From: an uncultured Eubacteriales bacterium
GTDB lineage: Bacteria; Bacillota; Clostridia; Oscillospirales; Oscillospiraceae
Direction: 5' to 3'
Length of the DNA: 20,686 nt
Assembly: GCA_959602365.1 (NCBI GenBank)
Contig: CAUGSS010000043.1
Location: forward strand, 1 to 20,686
Positions 1-6,585 of this stretch are shown in pieces. Position 1 is the first letter of the stretch. Each line of letters opens with the position of its first letter. The notes under the pieces are model-generated. The model searched no databases, was not told where the DNA came from, and was given only the letters and a program-made list of their open reading frames with translations. The position numbers and the translations under genes were made by a program.

Positions 1-2
1 AC

Positions 3-446
3 TTCTCTCATGCCAGAGTTTGCAAACCATTTTGCGAAAATTTCTTGACACTACCCGGGAAACTATGTATGGATGACAATCTTAATTTGCTAGATGATAT
101 AGGTAGAAGAATAAAAAAGTGTTATGCAGAAGAACCTCCGGCTTTTGACGGTGTAGTTAATAATGCAACTGATACGTTGGTAACTAAAATTTTGCTTGGA
201 ACACTAGGCTGTGTTCCAGCTTATGATCGGTATTATGTACAGTCGGTTAAGAAATACCATATATCCAGTGGTACATACAATAGAAATTCTATCTATTGCG
301 TTGCTAAATTCTATTGTGACAATCTAGTGGAGTTTGAAAAATTAAGGCTAAAATTAAGTAAAAGCGGAATCGAATATCCCCCCATGAAACTAATGGATAT
401 GTGCTTTTGGCAAGATGCATATATTGATGATTTAAAGCGGCGGTAA
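3..446 (+). CDS. Unrecognised AT-rich gene, 5' end uncertain
   Basis: The frame is open from the left edge of the window, so the true start may lie outside. Internal candidates are TTG at 45, with no ribosome binding site, and ATG at 69, with a weak GGGA 8 bases upstream. From ATG 69 the protein has 125 residues and no signal peptide or membrane segment. Its C-terminal half looks constrained, with runs such as LLGTLGCVPAYDRYY, ISSGTYNRNSI and PPMKLMDMCFWQ, so I think it is a real coding sequence. I do not recognise the family. Codon use is much more AT-rich than the genes from 8400 on, which suggests transferred or accessory DNA. No operon partner is visible; the stop at 444 is followed by a gene-poor region. 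Confidence 0.55.
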   Translation, partial: FSHARVCKPFCENFLTLPGKLCMDDNLNLLDDIGRRIKKCYAEEPPAFDGVVNNATDTLVTKILLGTLGCVPAYDRYYVQSVKKYHISSGTYNRNSIYCVAKFYCDNLVEFEKLRLKLSKSGIEYPPMKLMDMCFWQDAYIDDLKRR

Positions 447-862
447 AAGCCGATGTATCAAGGAGATAGCTATACTGGGCTGTCAATGGTCGAAATGAAC
501 AGCGCACTTCATGCGGCTGCCATTGACCGTCCTGCCCAGCCTTGCTCTGCGGTTATCAAGGTGGGCAAGCCTCTCTGGTGCTTGGTCGATTCCTTTGGTT
601 TTGGGCAGGAACCGGAGGTCGAAACCAGTCTCGATTTAAGACCGATTTCGGCGGAAACTTCCTTCAATTTGAGGGGAGTTTTTTCGGTGCCGTGTAGGGC
701 CTGAAAAGAATGCTTTTCCTCCGTTTTTGTGATACTATTTTGATACTAGGGAGATGAGTTGCCCCAAATAGCAGACTGAACATTAGCATATTTGCGAATG
801 TTTGCCTGTGAAATCACCTTAGATACACTCCCGTATATCTGAATTTGCCGAGTGGGAAGCAT
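447..862. other. Gene-poor stretch, possible mobile-element remnant
   Basis: No convincing gene is seen on either strand. A plus-strand open frame at 453-704 (83 codons) has no ribosome binding site at a usable distance and no recognisable domain. At 730-749 the heptamer TGATACT occurs twice as a direct repeat (GTGATACTATTTTGATACTA). At 844-858 lies TTTGCCGAGTGGGAA, which is repeated exactly at 2654-2668. Confidence 0.4.
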
Positions 863-908
863 AAAAACAGAGCCGGGAAGGCGCATTGACAGCGCCCTTC
901 CCGGCTCT
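863..908 (-). terminator. Rho-independent terminator of the TetR gene
   Basis: A 12-bp perfect stem, AGAGCCGGGAAG at 869-880 with CTTCCCGGCTCT at 897-908, encloses a short loop that can add an inner GCGC pair. On the minus strand the stem is followed by GTTTTTATG, a U tract. It lies about 45 bases past the stop of the minus-strand TetR gene, so it fits as that gene's terminator. Confidence 0.85.
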
Positions 909-951
909 TGCTGCAGGATAATATCTTTTTGCTACGGCGTGAAAGTAAATG

Positions 952-1491
952 TCAAGGCTGATTCTGTGCTGCGTCATAGACAATGGAAGAAATAATTTTT
1001 TCCCCGATCTTTATCATTTCTTCGGGAGATTCTTTAAATCCGTTCAGAATCCATGCATTCAGAATACCAAAAAGGCCGTATTTGAAAAAAGCATTGGCAT
1101 ATTGCTGATCTTTGTCTTCACTTTGATCTACAAAGATGGCGTCAAATGCCGAAAGCAGTGTTTGTGACAGCCCTGCTTCATACACCAGGAGAAACCACTC
1201 CCTATTTGCATAATTGAAGTTGAAAAAAGCTTCCGTATTCTCAAGAGCAAAACCAGTTCTCGTCCGAAGCCCAGCTTCTGCCGCCCAGCGCTCCCAACAT
1301 ATCTTCAGCTTATAAATGATCAATTCTTCCTTGCTTTTGACATGGCGGAAGTAAGTGGCTCTCCCGACGCCGGACTTTGCTGTAATCTCGCTGACTGTTA
1401 TTTTCCGGTACTCTTTTTCTTTCATCAATGCAATCAGGGAGTCTGCCATGCATTCCAGCAGGAATTCCGTAGATTTGTTTTTTCGTTTCAA
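952..1491 (-). CDS. TetR/AcrR family transcriptional regulator
   Basis: The protein has 179 residues. Residues about 10-55 form a TetR-type helix-turn-helix: the stretch ITVSEITAKSGVGRATYFRH has the usual TetR_N pattern. The C-terminal part is helical (ANREWFLLVYEAGLSQTLL, then FFKYGLFGILNAWILNGF) and resembles the ligand-binding domain of TetR members that control acyl-CoA or efflux genes. I chose TTG at 1491 because GGGGAGGAGG (1498-1507) sits 6 bases upstream; the longer TTG start at 1509 would put this binding site inside the gene. It is divergent from the 3-hydroxyacyl-CoA dehydrogenase, and palindromes in the shared intergenic region suggest it represses that gene and probably itself. 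The ligand is not evident; an acyl-CoA would fit the neighbour, but that is inference. Confidence 0.9.
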   Translation of the reverse strand: MKRKNKSTEFLLECMADSLIALMKEKEYRKITVSEITAKSGVGRATYFRHVKSKEELIIYKLKICWERWAAEAGLRTRTGFALENTEAFFNFNYANREWFLLVYEAGLSQTLLSAFDAIFVDQSEDKDQQYANAFFKYGLFGILNAWILNGFKESPEEMIKIGEKIISSIVYDAAQNQP

Positions 1492-1509
1492 AATAAACCT
1501 CCTCCCCAA

Positions 1510-1604
1510 GATACTTTTTCAGGTGAAAAGTATCAATACTGTTCCGTTGAATTGACACTGCGAAGAATCACTGCTAATATCTGAAATAAAGATACAAAAG
1601 TATC
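1510..1604. promoter_or_regulatory. Probable TetR operators: AAAAGTATC half-sites
   Basis: Two inverted repeats built from one half-site lie between the divergent genes. Site 1 is GATACTTTT (1510-1518), 7 bases, AAAAGTATC (1526-1534). Site 2 is GATAC (1591-1595) directly followed by AAAAGTATC (1596-1604). Site 1 lies upstream of the -35 box of the dehydrogenase promoter and next to the TetR ribosome binding site; site 2 covers the expected transcription start. This placement fits repression of both genes by the adjacent TetR protein. Binding itself is inferred. Confidence 0.7.
1552..1580 (+). promoter_or_regulatory. Near-consensus sigma-A promoter of the dehydrogenase gene
   Basis: TTGACA (1552-1557), a 17-base spacer and TAATAT (1575-1580) predict a start near 1587. 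The box pair sits exactly between the two GATAC palindromes, so a strong promoter is held between two likely repressor sites. Confidence 0.8.
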
Positions 1605-1639
1605 ATTTATTAGTCAAGATATGGAAGGTGAGAATCGTT

Positions 1640-2599
1640 ATGAGCTATAAGAAAATCGTAGTGGCAGGCGGCGGTGTACTTGGCAGTCAGATTGCCTTTC
1701 AGAGTGCATATTGTGGATTTGATGTGACGATTTGGCTTAGATCTGAAGGTTCCATCGGGCGTACGCAGCCAAAGCTTGACAAATTGAAGAGCACCTATCT
1801 GGACACCATCGAAAAGATGGAGACCGGCGAAGGTCCTTGGGCTGCGGGTATTGCAGACAGCGACACCTTTGATAAGCAGGAGTGCATCGCAAAGGTTGAG
1901 CATGCCTACTCCAGTCTGAAGTTGGAGTTGGATCTGAAAAAAGCGGTGGAAGATGCAGATCTCGTCATTGAATCCATGGCGGAAAATGAGAAGGATAAGA
2001 TCGAATTTTATCAAAAGCTGGCTCCGTGCCTTCCGGCCAAGACGGTCATTGCCACCAACTCTTCCACCTTGCTTCCTTCTGCTTTCGCGAAATATACGGG
2101 AAGACCTGACAGATATCTATCTCTTCATTTCGCAAATTCTATCTGGCAGAACAACACAGCGGAGATCATGGCTCAGGATAAGACCGATTCCCGGTATTTT
2201 GATGAACTGATTGAGTTCAGCAACGAGATCCGAATGATTGCGCTGCCGGTCCGCAAGGAAAAAAGTGGATATCTGTTAAACTCCATGCTGGTTCCGTTCC
2301 TCTTGAGCGGTCTTGATCTCTATGTGTCAGGGGTTTCCGATCCCCATAGTATTGATATTGCATGGACACATGGTACCGGCGCGCCCAAGGGACCCTTCCA
2401 GATCATTGATACGGTGGGGCTTACTACCGCTTATAATATCGTCATGCAATATCAGAAGGTGCCCGGACTCCTAAGCCCGCTCCTGAAGAAAATGATGATG
2501 CCATATAATTTCAAGGAGATGGCGGCGGTACTGAAAAAATACATCGACGAAGGCAAGTTGGGAATGTCCTCTGGAGAAGGATTCTATCAATACAAATAA
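1640..2599 (+). CDS. 3-hydroxyacyl-CoA dehydrogenase family protein
   Basis: The protein has 319 residues. The N-terminal Rossmann domain has VVAGGGVLGSQ (GxGxxG at residues 10-15) for NAD(H). The family's catalytic features can be followed: Ser in TNSST, His in LHFAN and Asn in GYLLNSML, and the C-terminal helical domain contains GPFQIIDTVGL. It should oxidise 3-hydroxyacyl-CoA or reduce acetoacetyl-CoA type substrates in the cytosol. Length and order match the short Hbd/PaaH-like enzymes without a crotonase domain; the exact chain length is not readable. ATG at 1640 is preferred over GTG at 1628 because GGAAGGTG (1623-1630) is its binding site. No thiolase, crotonase or acyl-CoA dehydrogenase follows, so it is a stand-alone enzyme under the divergent TetR regulator. 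Confidence 0.88.
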   Translation: MSYKKIVVAGGGVLGSQIAFQSAYCGFDVTIWLRSEGSIGRTQPKLDKLKSTYLDTIEKMETGEGPWAAGIADSDTFDKQECIAKVEHAYSSLKLELDLKKAVEDADLVIESMAENEKDKIEFYQKLAPCLPAKTVIATNSSTLLPSAFAKYTGRPDRYLSLHFANSIWQNNTAEIMAQDKTDSRYFDELIEFSNEIRMIALPVRKEKSGYLLNSMLVPFLLSGLDLYVSGVSDPHSIDIAWTHGTGAPKGPFQIIDTVGLTTAYNIVMQYQKVPGLLSPLLKKMMMPYNFKEMAAVLKKYIDEGKLGMSSGEGFYQYK

Positions 2600-2679
2600 T
2601 TAAAAACACCACAAACACGACAGGGAATCATCTTTGAACAAAATTGAGTAGGCTTTGCCGAGTGGGAATCAACTATTTT

Positions 2680-2716
2680 ACCCGCAAGTCCTTTTTCATC
2701 GGGACTTGCGGGTTTC
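2680..2716 (+). terminator. Rho-independent terminator of the dehydrogenase gene
   Basis: ACCCGCAAGTCC (2680-2691) pairs perfectly with GGACTTGCGGGT (2702-2713) across a 10-base loop, followed by TTCTTT. It lies 80 bases past the dehydrogenase stop. Confidence 0.85.
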
Positions 2717-2885
2717 TTTGCGGAGAATGGAAGGCGCTGAACGGCGGAAGCCCCCGAAGACTGCCTTCGTTAAAGCGGCAATCCCGATCGGGGCATTCAT
2801 CAAGGCGGCAAAGCCATTTGAAAGCTATTGATAGATGCATCTTATCTATGGCTATCCCAGTGCCATATTGCTGAGCTGGAGAGAC
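2717..2885. other. Intergenic region with no supported gene
   Basis: Together with the terminator to its left, this separates the dehydrogenase from the HxlR gene. Short open frames on both strands have no binding sites or recognisable domains. I see no RNA gene. Confidence 0.5.
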
Positions 2886-2926
2886 AAAAGCCCTTAACCA
2901 TGGGTTCATGGTTAAGGGCTTTTTTT
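2886..2926. terminator. Bidirectional terminator after the first HxlR gene
   Basis: AAAAGCCCTTAACCATG (2886-2902) pairs perfectly over 17 bp with CATGGTTAAGGGCTTTT (2907-2923) across a GGTT loop. A T7 tract follows on the plus strand, and TTTTG on the minus strand. The stop codon of the minus-strand HxlR gene lies inside the right arm, so the gene ends in its own terminator. Confidence 0.85.
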
Positions 2927-3283
2927 GCTTCCGCTGTCCATGAGGGGCGAGCTATGTTTTTGCAGCCTTTCTTGATATTGGATTCCCCATACTTCCATCG
3001 CTTTGATGATGGGGCGCATAGATTCCCCCAACTCACTCAGGGCATATTCCACCCGGGGCGGCACTTCTGGATATATAGTGCGGGTGATGATTCCGTCCTC
3101 CTCCATGGAGCGCAGGCTGTCTGTCAGCACCTTTTGGCTGATGCCATCCAGATCTTTGCGCAGTTCGTTAAAGCGCCAGGGCCGGACCAGCAGGTTTCGC
3201 ATGATCAACAGTTTCCACTTGCTTCCGATGAGTTGAACAGTGGTCGCCACTGGACAGGCCGGCATCTCTTCCTTTGTCAGCAT
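2912..3283 (-). CDS. HxlR family transcriptional regulator, module A
   Basis: The protein has 123 residues and is an HxlR-type winged helix (YodB/HypR group). Visible hallmarks are IGSKWKLLIMRNLL, FNELRKDLDGISQKVLTDSL and the wing PEVPPRVEYALSELG. One Cys lies in the N-terminal motif PACPV (residue 10), about where YodB-type regulators carry their redox-sensing Cys; sensing here is inference. I chose ATG at 3283 because GGAG sits 9 bases upstream; the ATG at 3292 directly abuts that GGAG. It is divergent from the ACGX peptide operon, whose promoter carries an element also found at the second HxlR locus. Compared with the HxlR protein at 8444-8788 the core is clearly homologous, while the C-terminal tail is longer. 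Confidence 0.93.
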   Translation of the reverse strand: MLTKEEMPACPVATTVQLIGSKWKLLIMRNLLVRPWRFNELRKDLDGISQKVLTDSLRSMEEDGIITRTIYPEVPPRVEYALSELGESMRPIIKAMEVWGIQYQERLQKHSSPLMDSGSKKSP

Positions 3284-3325
3284 CTTTTGCATCTCCAGTA
3301 GTTTAAAATTGAATGTTATACTCTA

Positions 3326-3353
3326 ATTATACTGTAATATGCCTTTTTTGCAA
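3326..3353 (-). promoter_or_regulatory. Promoter of the module A HxlR gene
   Basis: On the minus strand TTGCAA (3353-3348), a 16-base spacer and TATAAT (3331-3326) lie about 45 bases before the chosen start. A second AGTATAA copy just downstream may be an alternative -10 or part of a binding site. Confidence 0.65.
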
Positions 3354-3436
3354 GCTTGCAGTTTGGAGACCGATGCCTCTATTGATGAAAAAATATTCGG
3401 ACCGGCGCAATGGTTACCAACAAGTGACTGGGTAAT

Positions 3437-3478
3437 AAAAAAGTGCGTACTTGAGAAGCGGGAAGAAGTCGGTAAAAT
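3437..3478 (+). promoter_or_regulatory. Module A operon promoter with HxlR-type element
   Basis: AAAAAAGTGCGTACTT (3437-3452) differs in one base from the element at 8985-9000 in front of module B. Its last two bases are the start of the -35 box TTGAGA (3451-3456); a 16-base spacer leads to TAAAAT (3473-3478). Sequences rich in GTAA/TTAC around -35 are usual for HxlR operators, so the adjacent HxlR protein is the likely regulator. Whether it represses or activates cannot be read from the sequence. Confidence 0.7.
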
Positions 3479-3532
3479 GGCAAGTACAGGGGATAAAATG
3501 ATCCGCTGAAATTACAAATGGAGGTAATAGAA

Positions 3533-3625
3533 ATGGCACTCTCAAATCTGTTTGGATGGCACGAAGCGACAGAGACTGTTCCGGCCGCCGCCTGTGGCTC
3601 TGCCTGCGGCGCCGGCGGAGAATAA
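3533..3625 (+). CDS. ACGX-repeat RiPP precursor peptide
   Basis: This 30-residue peptide begins MALSNLFGWHEATETV and ends AAACGSACGAGGE. The tail holds two ACGX repeats (ACGS, ACGA), the signature of the small Cys-rich targets paired with ACGX-system radical SAM/SPASM enzymes. GGAGG (3520-3524) lies 8 bases before the ATG, a stronger binding site than that of the next gene. It is the first gene of the module A operon, 92 bases before the maturase, with a 13-bp hairpin between them. By analogy residues 1-17 would be the leader and the Cys region the modified core; the two Cys (residues 21 and 25) are the expected sites of a thioether-like or other radical change. No dedicated protease or exporter adjoins it, unless the MFS gene serves. 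The peptide is shorter than most known targets. Its function is unknown. Confidence 0.82.
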   Translation: MALSNLFGWHEATETVPAAACGSACGAGGE

Positions 3626-3635
3626 TTCTACCCTC

Positions 3636-3667
3636 GGCTCCCCGGCGGGATGCTCCGCCGGGGAGCC
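3636..3667 (+). repeat. Strong intercistronic hairpin between precursor and maturase
   Basis: GGCTCCCCGGCGG (3636-3648) pairs perfectly with CCGCCGGGGAGCC (3655-3667) across GATGCT. There is no T tract, so it is not a standard terminator. Such hairpins after a RiPP precursor often protect its mRNA or limit read-through, giving more peptide than enzyme. That role is inferred. Confidence 0.75.
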
Positions 3668-3717
3668 ATCGATAGCAACTCGGTACGGCCGATGGCAGAT
3701 AGAGCGAGGTAAAGGGA

Positions 3718-4755
3718 ATGAAACAATATTTTGCCTTTCAGTGGCATATCACCGATGAGTGCGATCAGCGATGTAAACACTGCTACATTTTTTCCGAGGA
3801 CAGCTGCAAACGATTGGACTGCATGGATTGGAAGCAGATGCAGGATACATTCAGCAATTGTCTGGATTTTTGCCGGATTTATCAGCGGTTGCCCTATTTT
3901 TACATTACCGGGGGAGATCCGATCCTTCATCCGGATTTTTGGAAACTGCTGGGACTGATGAGGGAGCAGGGCATCCCCTTTACTATTTTGGGAAACCCGT
4001 TTCATCTGGACGATGAGGTCTGTCGCAGATTAAAGGAGTATGGCTGTGAAAAATATCAGCTTTCCCTGGATGGAATGCGCAAGACCCATGATTGGTTCCG
4101 CAAGCCGGGCAGCTTTGACATTACCTTGGAAAAAATCGGGTGCATAAACCGCGCCGATATTCGCAGCGTGATAATGACCACCGTTTCGGGCACCAATATT
4201 GATGAAGTGCCGGAGATTATAGATGCTGTGGTCGAGGCAGGGGCTGATGTATTTGCCTTCGCCCGGTACTGTCCCACCAGCGAGGAGAAAGAGGTGGGGA
4301 TAGAGCCGCTGCGCTACCGCAAGCTGCTGGCTGACTGCGACGAGAAATTTCGGCGGTATGAGGCAGAGGGCTGCCGGACGTATTTCAACAAAAAAGATCA
4401 TCTTTGGACTTTATATGAATATGAAACCGGAGCATTCCACATTCCGGAGACTGTGGAGAAGGGGATGATCTATGGCGGCTGCAATTGCGGCAACTGCCAT
4501 CTGACGATTCTGCCCACCGGCGATGTATTTGCCTGTCGACGGGTACAGAACAGCAGGGTTGGCAATGTGTTCCGAGATCGGCTGGCGGATATATGGGTCA
4601 ATCAAATGGAGCGATATCGGGATTATGCGAAATTTCAAAAGTGCGCCAAGTGTGAGTTGTTGGCCTGGTGCCGGGGATGTCCGGCAGTAGCAAGCGGACG
4701 TGACGGCAATTTCTATGGAGCGGATCCCCAGTGTTGGAAGGATGTGACGGCATGA
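3718..4755 (+). CDS. Radical SAM/SPASM peptide maturase, ACGX system
   Basis: The protein has 345 residues. The radical SAM cluster motif is CDQRCKHC (Cys 15, 19, 22), followed by YITGGDP (62-68), equivalent to the SAM-binding GGE motif. The C-terminal SPASM domain has many Cys: 255, 257 and 260 in GGCNCGNC, then 273, 309, 312, 318, 321 and 339, enough for two auxiliary [4Fe-4S] clusters. This organisation matches enzymes that modify Cys-containing peptides, and the preceding gene encodes a matching ACGX peptide. The likely job is SAM-dependent radical modification of that peptide; the exact bond is unknown. GAGG (3706-3709) precedes the ATG by 8 bases. The stop overlaps the next start as ATGA, so the oxidoreductase is translationally coupled. 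No separate leader-binding (RRE) domain is evident. Confidence 0.9.
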   Translation: MKQYFAFQWHITDECDQRCKHCYIFSEDSCKRLDCMDWKQMQDTFSNCLDFCRIYQRLPYFYITGGDPILHPDFWKLLGLMREQGIPFTILGNPFHLDDEVCRRLKEYGCEKYQLSLDGMRKTHDWFRKPGSFDITLEKIGCINRADIRSVIMTTVSGTNIDEVPEIIDAVVEAGADVFAFARYCPTSEEKEVGIEPLRYRKLLADCDEKFRRYEAEGCRTYFNKKDHLWTLYEYETGAFHIPETVEKGMIYGGCNCGNCHLTILPTGDVFACRRVQNSRVGNVFRDRLADIWVNQMERYRDYAKFQKCAKCELLAWCRGCPAVASGRDGNFYGADPQCWKDVTA

Positions 4756-5718
4756 TTCCGGAGACCATGCGCGCGGTTTTGTTGACAGAGCCCACCCCGG
4801 CGGAGGCGGTACGGCTGACCACCTGTCCTGTGCCTCAGGTCTGCCCCGGTTGGGTGCTTGTCAGGGTGAAGGCCTTTGGAATGAACCACTCTGAGCAGAT
4901 TCTCCGCCTGAGTGAAATCGAGGCGGATTATATCCGCAAACCCATTATTCCCGGCATTGAGTGCGTGGGAGAAATTGCCGATGCCTCTGACAGCCATTTT
5001 CAAAAGGGGGAGAGGGTGGCAGCCTTTATGGGAGGGATGGGGCGCAGCTTTCACGGCAGTTATGCCGAATATGCGCTGCTTCCGGCCCATCACGTCTTTC
5101 ACATTGCCTCCGGCCTTCCGTGGGCTCAGTTGGCCGCTGTGCCGGGACATACTTCACCGCTTGGGGTTCGCTGTTTGAAGGGCTGAATCTGAGGGCAGAT
5201 GATACGCTTCTGGTGCGCGGCGGCACCTGCGCCCTGGGATATGCGGCTATTCAAATCGCCAAGGCCCTGGGGTGCAGAGTGATTGCCACCACCCATAAAG
5301 AGCAAAAACTTCCGCTGCTCAATGCAGCTGACCTTGCTGTGCTGGATACAGGCACTCTGGCGGGCAAACTTGCCAGTGTGACAAAGGCGTTGGAGTTGGT
5401 GGGGCCCAGGACATTGCATGATACCCTGCAATGTGTTGAAAAAGGCGGTATGGTGTGCAGCACAGGGGTTCTGGGCGGAGTTTTTGCGTTGAATGGATTT
5501 GATCCGATCAAGCAGATTCCAAACGGAGTCTATCTCACCGGCTTCCACAGCAATTGGCCCACGCAGGAGGTCGTAGATGATATCTTTGCCTTTCTGACCG
5601 CACATCAGCTGACCGCTTGTATTGGAAAGCGTTTTACGTTCTCGCAAATTCAAGAGGCCTGCATGGCATTGGATCGGGGCGAGGTGAATGAAAGATAGTG
5701 GTGGAGATGGATTCATGA
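4752..5718 (+). pseudogene. Frameshifted MDR-family NAD(P)H quinone oxidoreductase-like gene
   Basis: The first part (4752 to about 5146) encodes the GroES-like domain of a medium-chain dehydrogenase/reductase, with GMNHSEQIL, IPGIECVGEI and GSYAEYALLP. The second part (about 5147-5698) is in another frame and carries the nucleotide-binding domain, with LVRGGTCALGYAAIQIAKALG. The join VPG/TYFTAWGSLFEGL is restored by adding one G to GGG at 5144-5146. A second added G at 5690 would replace the premature TAG with the usual end VNGKIVVEMDS and a stop at 5716-5718, giving 322 residues, normal for the family. No catalytic zinc ligands are visible, so it resembles quinone oxidoreductases. The start is ATG 4752 in an ATGA overlap with the maturase, with GGAAGG upstream. 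Either the gene is inactive or these are sequence errors. Confidence 0.85.
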
Positions 5719-5810
5719 CGGATCCGCTGGTTTCAATATGGGATTGGATATGAAAACAGGGCGCAGCGTATCTCCCGCCGCGGCGCTGGAGAAATATGGA
5801 GGTGGATGCA

Positions 5811-6437
5811 ATGGATGCGGCGACATGTTTGAAAAAGCTGCAGAATGTGGGGGTGCTGGCGTTTGCCACGGTGGATGGGCAGGGCAATCCTCAGGTCCGC
5901 AATATCAGCGCAATTCATTATGAGCCGGACGCCATCTATTTTTTTACTGCCAGAGGGAAGAGCTTCTGTCGTGAACTGCTGTCGGACGGCAGGGTGCAGG
6001 TGCTGGGATATACGAAGTACAAGGAGATGATCCGTCTGTCTGCCAAGGCTGAGCCAGTTCCCCCAAAGGAAGCGCAGAAATGGATGGACCTTATTTTTTC
6101 TGAGCAGCCCTATCAGGCCAATGTGTATCCCGGACAGACGAGGGAAATCGGGATTGTCTTTGCCATCCGAAAGGCCTGGATTGAATATTTTCATCTCGGA
6201 ATTCGCCCCATTTTTCGGGAAAGTTACTCCGTCGGGGATGTCCGCACAGTGCCGAAGGGCTATTGGATCGCAGATGACTGCATCGGCTGCGGCACATGTG
6301 CCAGCAGCTGCCCCCAGGAATGTATTGTTCCAGGCCAGCCGTTTCAGATTCAACAGCAGCACTGTCTGCACTGCGGAAATTGTTGGGAGAAATGTCCGGT
6401 TCAGGCAGTGCGGCGGGAGGGGCCTGTTTCAGAGTAA
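5811..6437 (+). CDS. FMN split-barrel (PNPOx-like) protein fused to 2[4Fe-4S] ferredoxin, module A
   Basis: The protein has 208 residues. Residues about 1-145 form a pyridoxamine-phosphate-oxidase-like flavin barrel (LAFATVDGQGNPQVR, YFFTARGKSF). Residues about 160-205 carry two ferredoxin motifs, CIGCGTCASSCP and CLHCGNCWEKCP, each CxxCxxCxxxCP. It should pass electrons between the clusters and a flavin in the cytosol; substrate and partner are unknown, and PLP synthesis is unlikely. ATG 5811 is chosen because GGAGGTG (5798-5804) is 6 bases upstream; ATG 5796 would place this site inside the gene. It is the last gene of module A and is paralogous to the protein at 9964-10584, which holds the matching place in module B. 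A 6541-6585 terminator follows. Confidence 0.9.
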   Translation: MDAATCLKKLQNVGVLAFATVDGQGNPQVRNISAIHYEPDAIYFFTARGKSFCRELLSDGRVQVLGYTKYKEMIRLSAKAEPVPPKEAQKWMDLIFSEQPYQANVYPGQTREIGIVFAIRKAWIEYFHLGIRPIFRESYSVGDVRTVPKGYWIADDCIGCGTCASSCPQECIVPGQPFQIQQQHCLHCGNCWEKCPVQAVRREGPVSE

Positions 6438-6540
6438 GTGCAAGTCCGGTCGTATTTTAGGGTGTTTGCACAGTTTGTACAGAACCATGATGAGAAGAGG
6501 CGCCGTCAATCCCATCGAGGAAGTTGCCCCGATGAAACAT

Positions 6541-6585
6541 AAAAAGAGTGCACGCCCGGCGGTAAAGGGGCATGCACTCTTTTTT
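6541..6585. terminator. Bidirectional terminator between module A and the MFS gene
   Basis: AAAAAGAGTGCA (6541-6552) pairs perfectly with TGCACTCTTTTT (6573-6584) across a 20-base loop. T tracts occur on both strands, so it ends the module A operon on plus and the MFS gene on minus; the MFS stop (6584-6586) touches the right arm. Confidence 0.85.

Noticed and set aside
453..704. 83-codon plus-strand frame
   Set aside because: No binding site at a suitable distance from ATG 453 or 486, and no recognisable domain; kept only as part of the gene-poor region.
5738..5923. Small frame with GGGCNGCGDMF, resembling a Cys-rich peptide
   Set aside because: It overlaps the true start and binding site of the flavin/ferredoxin gene in another frame; the Cys come from its GC-rich codons.
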